Notes: generated from the sequence alone by a model not told the origin. Shown: positions 1 through 5,312, counted from the stretch's first letter. The stretch: DNA of 6,694 nt from Spirochaetota bacterium (GCA_022704725.1 JAKJFV010000088.1:1-6694), one strand, 5' to 3'. Numbers and translations are program-made.

Positions 1-392
1 AGCATCCTAATGAACATCTCGTTCATAGTTCGGCAATTCTGGGTGAAGCCGGATATTCGGCTGATTTTATACATGCAGTGGTAAGTCACGGGTATGGAAT
101 CTGCAGCGATGTTGAACCTGTTCACATAATGGAAAAGGTCTTATACGCAGTTGATGAACTTACCGGGTTTATTTATGCTGTTGCCGTCATGCGTCCCTCA
201 AAGAGTCTCGATGATCTGGAGGCAAAGTCTGTATTAAAGAAATTTAAAACTCCGGCCTTTGCTGCAAAAATTGACCGCTCTGTTATATCGCGCGGAGCGG
301 AAATGCTGGGCCTTGAACTAACAGAACTTATTACAAACACTATAGAAGCCTTAAAGCCGGTGACTGTCGAGATTGGATTACAGAGAATGTAG
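1..392 (+). CDS. HD-superfamily hydrolase, C-terminal part (5' end outside window)
   Basis: The reading frame is open from base 3 to the TAG at 390-392 and gives 129 visible residues. A GTG at 78 could be mistaken for the start, but the upstream codons read HPNEHLVHSSAILGEAGY, which is the family's conserved segment just after the HD metal site, so the gene really enters from the left. Family hallmarks seen are the HPxEH-like histidines, the SHGYG segment, the DELTGF(I) motif about 50 residues in, and VMRPSKS followed by a VLKKFK basic stretch. Complete members are about 180-200 residues, so roughly the first third, with the HD dyad itself, is missing here. They are predicted cytoplasmic metal-dependent phosphohydrolases, and I know of no substrate. 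The gene converges on the Rpn-type gene and a small hairpin follows its stop. The family call is firm and the function unknown. Confidence 0.85.
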   Translation, partial: HPNEHLVHSSAILGEAGYSADFIHAVVSHGYGICSDVEPVHIMEKVLYAVDELTGFIYAVAVMRPSKSLDDLEAKSVLKKFKTPAFAAKIDRSVISRGAEMLGLELTELITNTIEALKPVTVEIGLQRM

Positions 393-396
393 AATT

Positions 397-427
397 TATC
401 CGCAGATGACGCGGATAGCGCAGATGA
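397..427. repeat. Triplicate 9-nt repeat with embedded hairpin
   Basis: Bases 401-427 read as three consecutive 9-mers: CGCAGATGA, CGCGGATAG, CGCAGATGA. The first and third are identical and the middle one differs at 2 positions. The first part also folds into a perfect 7-bp stem, TATCCGC (397-403) with GCGGATA (411-417), around a 7-nt loop, starting 5 nt after the HD gene's stop codon. No T-run follows, so it is not a classic rho-independent terminator. Confidence 0.6.
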
Positions 428-530
428 AGAAGATACAGGAAAGGAAGAGAAAGGGGATACATAGATTCACATAGATGACTTTATCCTAGTACTTTAGCTT
501 ATTTTTTATATTGCCTTAGTTTTTCTTTTT

Positions 531-548
531 AATCTGTGAAATCTGCAT
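531..548. repeat. Short phrase repeat, copy 1 (second copy at 1778-1791)
   Basis: AATCTGTGA/AATCTGCAT is a 9-nt near-tandem. Its core ATCTGTGAAATCTG (532-545) recurs exactly at 1778-1791, on the far side of the Rpn-type gene and in the same orientation. The two copies thus flank the nuclease gene as direct repeats about 1.25 kb apart. Confidence 0.5.
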
Positions 549-582
549 GTTTTTTTCTTAGCGTCTTTGTGTTTCATCATTT

Positions 583-1440
583 CTAAAGGGAGCCAATTTT
601 ATCTGCGGGAAAACCTGTGATGCTGCAAATTTCCTCAATGGGAAACCCTTTTTCTTTCATAGTTTTGGCTGTCTGTAAGAGACCTTGCTCTATGCCTTCT
701 TCTATCCCTTTTTGTTCAGCAGAAGCAAGACCTGCATAATAATCGTTTAGGATTTTTTCGCGGGAAAATATTCGAGCTCTCTCATAGTCGTCTTGAGTCA
801 CTTCATATAATAGTTTCTCTGCCATAAGAATACCCTCATCTGTTTCTACAAGATCATCCAGTAATTTCTTTTTCTCCTGATTTACTGCACTGGTGAAAAA
901 CAAACCCCAACGCTGTACTGGATCCAATTCCTTAGTAATTGTAGCTGGTTCATCTATTTTTGACAACTCAAGGGTAAAGATGTTCAGCTTATTGCTGAAG
1001 CTGGTACCGTCTTCAAAACGGTATTGAATAAGAGAAACATATTTATCAACCTTCTCAAAAATCGTTTGATTACTGATAAGTATTATATACACAGGTTTAA
1101 GTGTACTATATGATAACCCGCGTAACTCCTGCCCTGTGTAGAGCTGTGAACAATAGTAGCATAAGCGATCCTCTATACTATCAGAAGTATTACACATCTG
1201 CATTTCGAGATTTACCTGTGTTCCGTCCTCGAGAACACAAAGTATATCGAGCCTTGCGGCTTTATCTCTAACATCTTCGATAGTTAATTCCGGGTTAAGG
1301 ACTGTTGAGCTTTGAATTTTTCTGCCGATGAAAGCAGAAATAATTGAATTGCGTGCGGTTGATGACTCTTTAGTTTCTTTACTGAAAATTGTCTTGAATA
1401 CAGCATCCCTCCGCGGGTCAAGTAATGGTATTGACTGCAT
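583..1440 (-). CDS. Rpn-family recombination-promoting nuclease / PD-(D/E)XK transposase-like protein (PDDEXK_2)
   Basis: This 285-residue protein has the typical layout of the Rpn/PDDEXK_2 family. The N-terminal LLDPRRDAVFKTIFS (residues 6-20) matches the usual 'sPknDxvFKkif' opening. The nuclease core has D65 in ARLDI and E79/Q81 in NLEMQM, giving the D...ExQ form of the PD-(D/E)XK site. A helical, charged C-terminus follows, with GIEEGIEQGLLQTAKTMKEK (residues 245-264) and a short IEEICSITGFPADKI tail. The length is normal and no frameshift is seen, so the gene looks intact. Such proteins are DNA endonucleases. E. coli Rpn proteins stimulate RecA-independent recombination, and the family is often multicopy and linked to mobility or phage defence. 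The ATG at 1440 is supported by AAAGGAG at 1446-1452. It stands alone between repeat-rich gaps, which fits an accessory gene. The specific role here is unknown. Confidence 0.9.
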   Translation of the reverse strand: MQSIPLLDPRRDAVFKTIFSKETKESSTARNSIISAFIGRKIQSSTVLNPELTIEDVRDKAARLDILCVLEDGTQVNLEMQMCNTSDSIEDRLCYYCSQLYTGQELRGLSYSTLKPVYIILISNQTIFEKVDKYVSLIQYRFEDGTSFSNKLNIFTLELSKIDEPATITKELDPVQRWGLFFTSAVNQEKKKLLDDLVETDEGILMAEKLLYEVTQDDYERARIFSREKILNDYYAGLASAEQKGIEEGIEQGLLQTAKTMKEKGFPIEEICSITGFPADKIGSL

Positions 1441-1445
1441 AATAA

Positions 1446-1452
1446 CTCCTTT
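1446..1452 (-). promoter_or_regulatory. Ribosome binding site of the Rpn-type gene
   Basis: The minus strand reads AAAGGAGTTATT directly before the ATG at 1440. The AAAGGAG core is a near-perfect Shine-Dalgarno at a normal distance of 5 nt. It fixes the start codon and contrasts with the plus-strand genes at 3845 and 5378, which have no such signal. Confidence 0.8.
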
Positions 1453-1494
1453 CTTATGGATAAAAACAGCGTCACGGATGACTCCCTTACCTTA

Positions 1495-1500
1495 TTTATA
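1495..1500 (-). promoter_or_regulatory. Possible -10 element for the Rpn-type gene
   Basis: On the minus strand TATAAA (followed by TAAG) lies about 55 nt upstream of the ATG and would give a leader of about 50 nt. The hexamer 17 nt further up (GCAGAA) is a poor -35, so the call is weak. Confidence 0.3.
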
Positions 1501-1566
1501 GCCGGCATAGGGGAGTTTTCTGCGTTTTTCTTGGAAAATAGTGAAAAAGTTAATTGGAATAAAATA

Positions 1567-1593
1567 CTAATGAGAAACCTAAACTCTTATTAG
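1567..1593. repeat. Inverted repeat, 9-bp stem
   Basis: CTAATGAGA (1567-1575) pairs with TCTTATTAG (1585-1593) around a 9-nt loop, with one G-U pair. It lies upstream of the Rpn-type gene on that gene's coding strand. No T-run follows directly, so its role is open. Confidence 0.4.
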
Positions 1594-1618
1594 CGTTTAT
1601 TCGTGTCCATTCGCGGTT
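1591..1618. repeat. 10-nt near-tandem 'ATTCGTG' phrase repeat
   Basis: ATTCGTGTCC (1599-1608) is followed directly by ATTCGCGGTT (1609-1618) and preceded by TTAGCGTTT. It has the same build as the 9-10 nt units at 401-427, 460-479 and 531-548, and ends in a T-run (1616-1623). Confidence 0.45.
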
Positions 1619-1777
1619 TTTTTCCTGCTCCCTCAGCTCTACCTCTTGATGATTGCCAAGGATAATCAGTTTTTTCGCAGTGAAGTATGAACGAGAAAAA
1701 ACCAGTTTAATAAATTCCTTGCATTAACGACCCGAAGGGGCGTACGGCACTGGCTTGCGCCTCATGTCTCGCGCCTC

Positions 1778-1791
1778 ATCTGTGAAATCTG
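1778..1791. repeat. Short phrase repeat, copy 2 (partner of 532-545)
   Basis: This is an exact 14-bp match to 532-545. It follows two GCGCCTCAT copies and precedes an AT-rich stretch. Confidence 0.5.
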
Positions 1792-1852
1792 GGAATTTTT
1801 TAATACTAATAACACACAATCTTAACTAATAGTCAATTTCGGTATCTTTAAA

Positions 1853-1903
1853 GCGTCGCAAGGAGGTGAGGGGTGTAAGGGGAGAGGAAACTACGCGTCG
1901 CAA
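1853..1903. repeat. Direct repeat GCGTCGCAA, two copies
   Basis: GCGTCGCAA occurs at 1853-1861 and again at 1895-1903. The second copy lies in the loop of the large hairpin at 1876-1924 and the first lies just outside its left arm. An exact GC-rich 9-mer repeated within 50 bp of otherwise AT-rich DNA suggests duplication or a structured element. Confidence 0.45.
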
Positions 1904-1924
1904 AAGTTGGTTTCTCTCCCCTTA
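1876..1924 (-). terminator. Strong hairpin just after the arabinofuranosidase operon (terminator or mRNA 3' stabiliser)
   Basis: The arm TAAGGGGAGAGGAAAC (1876-1891) pairs with GTTTCTCTCCCCTTA (1910-1924), giving 15 bp with one bulged base around an 18-nt loop. It starts one base after the TAA of the DUF6171-like gene. On the minus strand no U-tract follows the stem; the sequence continues ACACCCCTCACC. It is therefore not a textbook rho-independent terminator. It could protect the mRNA 3' end or be a repeat-type palindrome. The pairing is clear and the role is inferred from position. Confidence 0.55.
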
Positions 1925-1925
1925 T

Positions 1926-2189
1926 TTACCACTTTTTATCAGGATGAGGACAGCAATTCTTCTTCTTAAGGGCGAGGATGTGTACAATGGCACCGTTCAT
2001 AAGGCACGTATAGCGCGGCATAAAAGAAGAACATTGTGCACACAAACTAATCCGGCGCTCATATTCCTCCCTGGAAACCTGTTCAGAGGGCATAAGATCC
2101 ATCTGATACGCAAGAGAGCGGACAAGTTCATCATCAAGAGGTGCAATAGAGCAGGCCTTACAGCCGGCTCCTGTTTCTACTTCAATCAC
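1926..2189 (-). CDS. Small cysteine-rich protein, DUF6171-like (putative zinc binding)
   Basis: This 87-residue protein has the spacing of the DUF6171 family. It has C10-x2-C13 near the N-terminus, an acidic LDDELVRSLAYQM segment, SREEYERRISLC50-x2-C53, then C62 and a closing CCPHPDKKW with C79/C80. The paired cysteines suggest a structural zinc site, and no function is established. The start is GTG at 2189, overlapping the arabinofuranosidase stop as GTGA, so translation is probably coupled. Only a weak GAAG precedes it. The next ATG (at M30) would remove the conserved CxxC, which supports the upstream GTG. I see no signal peptide or membrane segment. The longer plus-strand frame across the same DNA has no recognisable product. 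I recall the family mostly from Firmicutes and Treponema. Confidence 0.8.
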   Translation of the reverse strand: MIEVETGAGCKACSIAPLDDELVRSLAYQMDLMPSEQVSREEYERRISLCAQCSSFMPRYTCLMNGAIVHILALKKKNCCPHPDKKW

Positions 2190-3679
2190 TTTACTTCGAG
2201 CATTGAAACAGAGCGAGCAGGAAGTGTTACAGAAATCTTTGTTCCTTCACTGCTTATGCCGGTAAAATTCTGCGGTACAAGGTTTTCAGGATTGTCAAAG
2301 GTATTGTGCTGATCGAGCGAGTTTCCTGCAAGAATCTTACCCTTTACGCCGAAACCTTTTACAGCCAGTCCTCTAACATCAATAGTAATTTTCTGCTGTT
2401 CTGACGGATGAAGGTTTACAAGACTAATATGAATAGTTCCATTCTTATCTTTTGAAGCAGAGGCGTCTACAGAAGGAAGGGTGTATCCGTCTGTTGTCCA
2501 ATTACCGGTTTCGACATTGATAGAAAGCGCCTGAGCATCCTGATGCGGTGTAAACATTTCAAACACATGATAGGTTGGTGTTTTAACCATCTTATCGCCT
2601 TCGGTTAGGATTACCGCCTGAAGAACGTTTACTGTCTGGGCTATGTTTGCCATTTTTACGCGGTCTGCATGTTTGTGGAAGATGTGAAAGTGCAGGGCCG
2701 CAACTAAAGCATCGCAAATAGTATTCTGCTGATACAAAAAGCCCGGATTTGTTCCCGGCTCTGTTTTAAACCAGGTTCCCCATTCGTCTACAATCATCTC
2801 AACTTTTTTCTCAGGATCATACATATCCATTATTGTGCTGTGTGCAGTAATTAGTCTGTCCATTTCGACTGCTTTGGTAAGAATGATGGCCCAGGTTCGT
2901 TCGGTAAGACCGGTAGCCTGCAGTTTATTGTCCCAGGTTCCGTCTTCGGAGAACCAGGTGTAATTGTGCATAGAAAGACCGTTAAAGAATTTACCTGCCT
3001 GCTTCATGAGCACTTCTGTCCAGTACATGTCGTGGCCGCTTGTACCGCAGGCAATTTTGAAGACTTTGTTTTCGCCGTAACTTCGTACATATGTCTGATA
3101 CTGCCTATATACATCGGCATAGTATTCGGGTCTCATGTTTCCGCCGCATCCCCAGTTTTCGTTTCCTACGCCGAAGTACTTAACTTTCCAGGGTTTGTCC
3201 CTTCCGTTTGTTTTTCGTTCTCTGCTCATGGGGGAGTCGCCGTCAAAGGTCATGTATTCAACCCACTCGGACATTTCGCGTACTGTTCCCGATCCCACGT
3301 TGCCGTTAATATAGGGCTCTGCACCGAGCAGTTCACAATACCGCATAAACTCGTGAGTGCCGAAGTGGTTGTTTTCTACAACTCCGCCCCAGTGTGTGTT
3401 AATCATAGAAGGACGCTTTTCATACGGACCGATGCCGTCTTTCCAGTGGTATTCATCGGCAAAGCATCCGCCCGGCCATCGGAGGACCGGAACCTTAATT
3501 CTCTGTAAAGCCTCTAGAACGTCCTGGCGGTATCCTTCAACATTGGGGATTTTTGAATCTTTTCCTGTCCAGATTCCCCCGTATATGCACCGGCCCAGAT
3601 GTTCAGAAAAGTGGCCGTAAATGTTTTTATTAATGTGCAGACCCTTGTCATCCCCTGTGATCACTATCGTACTATTCAT
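2186..3679 (-). CDS. abfA: Alpha-L-arabinofuranosidase, GH51, cytoplasmic
   Basis: This 497-residue protein is the normal length for intracellular GH51 enzymes. These remove terminal alpha-L-arabinofuranosyl groups from arabinan, arabinoxylan and arabinogalactan oligosaccharides, with retention of configuration. The N-terminus has the family's YGHFSEHLGRCIYGG (residues 21-35), followed by VLRWPGGCFADEYHW (65-79). The (beta/alpha)8 barrel carries the acid/base E174 in GNENWGCGG (172-180) and the nucleophile E299 in VDEWGTWF (297-304). MHNY (237-240) and the HADRVKMANIAQTVNVLQ segment (337-354) are also typical. The C-terminal beta-sandwich follows, ending in LPARSVSMLEVK. No signal peptide is seen, so it acts in the cytoplasm on imported oligosaccharides. 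The ATG at 3679 has a TGAGG ribosome site at 3686-3690. It is first in a two-gene operon with the DUF6171-like gene. All key residues are present. Confidence 0.97.
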   Translation of the reverse strand: MNSTIVITGDDKGLHINKNIYGHFSEHLGRCIYGGIWTGKDSKIPNVEGYRQDVLEALQRIKVPVLRWPGGCFADEYHWKDGIGPYEKRPSMINTHWGGVVENNHFGTHEFMRYCELLGAEPYINGNVGSGTVREMSEWVEYMTFDGDSPMSRERKTNGRDKPWKVKYFGVGNENWGCGGNMRPEYYADVYRQYQTYVRSYGENKVFKIACGTSGHDMYWTEVLMKQAGKFFNGLSMHNYTWFSEDGTWDNKLQATGLTERTWAIILTKAVEMDRLITAHSTIMDMYDPEKKVEMIVDEWGTWFKTEPGTNPGFLYQQNTICDALVAALHFHIFHKHADRVKMANIAQTVNVLQAVILTEGDKMVKTPTYHVFEMFTPHQDAQALSINVETGNWTTDGYTLPSVDASASKDKNGTIHISLVNLHPSEQQKITIDVRGLAVKGFGVKGKILAGNSLDQHNTFDNPENLVPQNFTGISSEGTKISVTLPARSVSMLEVK

Positions 3680-3685
3680 GTGTTA

Positions 3686-3690
3686 CCTCA
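3686..3690 (-). promoter_or_regulatory. Ribosome binding site of the arabinofuranosidase gene
   Basis: The minus strand reads TGAGGTAACAC before the ATG at 3679. TGAGG is 6 nt from the start and supports this start codon. Confidence 0.7.
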
Positions 3691-3714
3691 CTTGCTATCG
3701 CTGTTATACTGTTA

Positions 3715-3743
3715 ATTATAGCATCAGAGACTGTAATAATCAA
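3715..3743 (-). promoter_or_regulatory. Sigma70-type promoter of the arabinofuranosidase operon
   Basis: On the minus strand TTGATT (3738-3743) is followed by exactly 17 nt and then a perfect TATAAT (3715-3720). The predicted start of transcription is near 3708, giving a leader of about 29 nt. This is the best promoter in the window. Confidence 0.75.
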
Positions 3744-3751
3744 TAAAAAAG

Positions 3752-3777
3752 TGATATATATCAGGTATATCTGATAT
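3752..3777. promoter_or_regulatory. Candidate operator: three TGATAT half-sites
   Basis: TGATATATATCA (3752-3763) is a perfect 12-bp palindrome. A third half-site TGATAT at 3772-3777 forms a second inverted repeat with it: ATATCAG (3758-3764), 6 nt, CTGATAT (3771-3777). The two TGATAT copies start 20 bp apart, about two helix turns, and so lie on one face of the DNA. The cluster begins 8 bp upstream of the -35 of the arabinofuranosidase promoter, near -44 to -69, where an activator would sit. It also lies about 80 bp upstream of the divergent PAS gene. AT-rich palindromes can arise by chance and no regulator is encoded here. Confidence 0.45.
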
Positions 3778-3830
3778 TATTAGATTGATACTTTCATTTT
3801 TCGAAAAAAGGTGCGTTCTCCATTAACCTG

Positions 3831-3839
3831 TGGTACTAT
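3831..3839 (+). promoter_or_regulatory. Possible extended -10 promoter giving a leaderless PAS-gene mRNA
   Basis: TGGTACTAT (3831-3839) fits an extended -10 (TGn followed by TACTAT, one mismatch to TATAAT). Transcription would start about 6 nt downstream, at or beside the A of the ATG at 3845. No good -35 is present. The bases before the ATG (CTGTGGTACTATAGTGT) hold no Shine-Dalgarno sequence, which fits leaderless translation. Confidence 0.4.
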
Positions 3840-3844
3840 AGTGT

Positions 3845-4462
3845 ATGGATAATTTAGAAATTGAAAAGATCATGGAATCCTCTGTTCTTCCCTGGTGGGA
3901 ATGGGATGTTCCTCATAATATTGTTCGTTTTAATGCGGTAAAAGTCACTGTTTTAGGGTATTCGATGGAAGATTTTGCCGGCTGCGGGTATGAGCGGTTT
4001 ACTGACCTTCTTCATCCTGATGATTATGATCGTACAATGAACGCCATGATGGATGTCCTGTATAAGGGAGTAGATCTGTATCAGACTGATTACAGAATTC
4101 GGGCGGCAGACGGTTCGTACCACTGGTTTATTGACCGCGGGTACGTTATGTCTAGAAATGAATCCGGAAAACCCGGTCTAATTAAAGGACTCGTTCTAAA
4201 TGCCGGTATGGAACACAGCAGAGAGAGTGTTCTAAATATTTTGTCGTTTATTTCTAATTCTGTTGAAAAGCGTTCTGTTGTTGTTTTGTGTGCAAACTGC
4301 CACAGGCTTTACACCGAAAACGGATGCTGGGAATTATTAAACGAAGAAACAATCAGGCTTTTAGGAAAGAACTTTTCTCACACAGTGTGTCCCGATTGTG
4401 TTAGAACTTTGTACCCGGAATTTGCTTCGGAGATACTAAATAAGCATAAAGGAAATATTTAA
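3845..4462 (+). CDS. PAS-domain protein with C-terminal four-cysteine (CxxC...CPxC) tail
   Basis: This 205-residue soluble protein has a PAS fold of the PAS_3 type at about residues 12-120. WWEWDVPHNIVRFN (17-30) and a degenerate 'LGYS' turn (37-40) are followed by LLHPDDYDRTMNAM (55-68) and YRIRAADGSYHWFIDRG (83-99). The tail has C149-x2-C152 (LCANCHRLY), W162, then NFSHTVCPDC (176-185) with C182/C185. This tail is familiar as the end of longer PAS, response-regulator and GGDEF proteins ('SHGICPeC...LYPe'), probably as a metal or redox site. Here there is no kinase, GGDEF or DNA-binding output, so it may be a stand-alone sensor or partner protein. The ATG at 3845 lacks a ribosome site; M10 (3872) is an alternative start. 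Its TAA shares one base with the acetyltransferase ATG, implying coupled expression. The domain call is good, the ligand unknown. Confidence 0.85.
   Translation: MDNLEIEKIMESSVLPWWEWDVPHNIVRFNAVKVTVLGYSMEDFAGCGYERFTDLLHPDDYDRTMNAMMDVLYKGVDLYQTDYRIRAADGSYHWFIDRGYVMSRNESGKPGLIKGLVLNAGMEHSRESVLNILSFISNSVEKRSVVVLCANCHRLYTENGCWELLNEETIRLLGKNFSHTVCPDCVRTLYPEFASEILNKHKGNI
4448..4453 (+). promoter_or_regulatory. Ribosome binding site of the acetyltransferase gene, inside the PAS gene
   Basis: AAAGGA lies 8 nt before the ATG at 4462 and within the last codons of the PAS gene. It confirms the start that overlaps the upstream stop by one base (TAATG). Confidence 0.7.
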
Positions 4463-5274
4463 TGGCCGTACTTGAAGCTGTAGGCGACGAAATTGCTACG
4501 ATCTCCAGCCTGGCAGGCGATTTTAAAAGGCTTGGACTTTCAAAAGACATGACGGTTATTGTACATGCTTCTCTCCGCTCCTTCGGCTGGGTTTGCGGCG
4601 GAGCTGTGAGTGTTATTCTTGCGCTCGAAGAAGTTTTAGGTACAGGCGGAACTCTTGTTATGCCTTCTCATTCCTATGATATTTCTGATCCTGCTCATTG
4701 GGAAAATCCCCCGGTTCCCTCAGCCTGGATTGAGCGCATCCGCAGTGAAATGCCTCTTTTTTATAGGGATCTGACGCCGACAACGTCTATGGGTAAAATT
4801 GCAGAAACCTTCCGGAAGCAGAATGGCGTTGTTAGAAGCAGTCACCCGTCTTCTTCTTTTTGCGCCTGGGGAAAACATAAGGATTACATAATTCAGGACA
4901 ATAAACTTGATTTTTCACAAAATGAACAAAGTCCCTTAGGCAGGGTTTATGAGCTCGGCGGATACATTCTTCTTATTGGTGTTGCTCACGAAAAAAATAC
5001 CTCGCTTCACCTTGCCGAATACAAGGCGGAGTATCCGGGAAAAAAGATTATTCAAGAAGGGTATCCCTGTATGGAGAATGGAAAACGGGTGTGGAAAGAA
5101 GCTTCCGACATTGCATATATATCTGAAGATTTTCCTCTAATCGGCTATGAATATGAGGCATGCGGTAAGGTGAAAAAAGGTTATGCCGGCAAGGCTTTGT
5201 GCCGTTTGATTAATCAAAAAGATTTTGTGGATTTTGCCGCTTCCTGGATGAAGAAAAACCGCCGCCCGGGCTGA
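4462..5274 (+). CDS. AAC(3)-family N-acetyltransferase (aminoglycoside 3-N-acetyltransferase-like)
   Basis: This 270-residue protein is the normal length for the Antibiotic_NAT (AAC(3)/YokD) family, which is unrelated to GNAT enzymes. These transfer acetyl from acetyl-CoA to an amine, such as the 3-amino group of 2-deoxystreptamine. Motifs in order are VIVHASLRSFGWV (32-44), the glycine turn GTGGTLVMPSHSYD (60-73), TTSMGKIAETFRK (107-119), VRSSHPSSSFCAWG (124-137), and SPLGRVYELGGYILLIGV (157-174) leading into HEKNTSLHLAE (176-186). The last matches the family's HxxNTxxHxxE active-site segment (H176, N179, T180, H183, E186). No signal peptide is present. Many chromosomal members do not confer resistance, so I do not call it a resistance gene. 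The ATG shares a base with the PAS stop. No clear terminator follows. Natural substrate unknown. Confidence 0.93.
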   Translation: MAVLEAVGDEIATISSLAGDFKRLGLSKDMTVIVHASLRSFGWVCGGAVSVILALEEVLGTGGTLVMPSHSYDISDPAHWENPPVPSAWIERIRSEMPLFYRDLTPTTSMGKIAETFRKQNGVVRSSHPSSSFCAWGKHKDYIIQDNKLDFSQNEQSPLGRVYELGGYILLIGVAHEKNTSLHLAEYKAEYPGKKIIQEGYPCMENGKRVWKEASDIAYISEDFPLIGYEYEACGKVKKGYAGKALCRLINQKDFVDFAASWMKKNRRPG

Positions 5275-5312
5275 GAGTATTGACTCGTGGAAACGGATAC
5301 CGAATTCAATCT

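Larger units (their letters stand above)
393..582. other. Convergent intergenic region with phrase-like short repeats and T-rich tracts
   Basis: This gap lies between two convergent genes and holds no credible ORF. From left to right it contains the CGCAGATGA triplicate (401-427), a purine-rich stretch, a 10-nt tandem CATAGATTCA/CATAGATGAC (460-479), T-rich tracts (about 500-530), AATCTGTGA/AATCTGCAT (531-548), a T-run (550-556) and TTAGCGTCTTTGTG (558-571). The AATCTG motif is close to the reverse complement of the left-hand AGATT motif, so opposite copies face each other. Transcripts from both sides probably end here, helped by the T/A tracts, but I cannot define one clean terminator hairpin. 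Confidence 0.6.
1441..1925. other. 485-bp intergenic region without a gene, rich in small repeats and hairpins
   Basis: I see no credible coding region here; the open frames are short and match no family. It contains a 9-bp stem with one G-U pair (1567-1575 with 1585-1593), a 10-nt near-tandem ATTCGTGTCC/ATTCGCGGTT (1599-1618), an 8-bp stem GTTTTTTC/GAAAAAAC (1669-1676 with 1695-1702), a local GC-rich patch (about 1738-1780) with two GCGCCTCAT copies 14 nt apart (1757-1765 and 1771-1779), and ATCTGTGAAATCTG (1778-1791), an exact 14-bp copy of 532-545. AATACTAAT occurs at both 1563-1571 and 1802-1810. Near the right end are two GCGTCGCAA copies and a large hairpin. The mosaic suggests decayed mobile or accessory DNA. 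Confidence 0.55.

Noticed and set aside
78..392. GTG at 78 as the start of the first gene
   Set aside because: The upstream codons to the window edge stay open and encode conserved HD-family residues, so the gene is cut by the edge and does not start at 78.
393..582. CRISPR array
   Set aside because: The repeats are 9-10 nt near-tandem units without spacers of regular length, and no cas genes are present.
1284..1508. 74-residue minus-strand frame overlapping the start of the Rpn-type gene
   Set aside because: It overlaps the conserved N-terminus of the nuclease in another frame and has no ribosome site or recognisable motif.
1866..2312. 148-residue open frame on the plus strand
   Set aside because: It runs antisense to the DUF6171-like gene and the end of the arabinofuranosidase, uses a GTG start, and has basic, low-information composition with no family motif. 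The minus-strand reading has conserved cysteines and operon coupling.
2966..3620. Two open frames on the plus strand (2966-3508 and 3357-3620)
   Set aside because: Both are antisense shadows of the GH51 gene, whose catalytic motifs cover this DNA.
4949..5140. 63-residue plus-strand frame inside the acetyltransferase gene
   Set aside because: It overlaps the HxxNTxxHxxE active-site region in another frame and shows no motif of its own.
4462..5274. Acquired antibiotic-resistance gene
   Set aside because: Family membership alone does not show resistance. The gene is coupled to a PAS gene, with no integron or insertion sequence nearby and no compositional break that I can see by eye.
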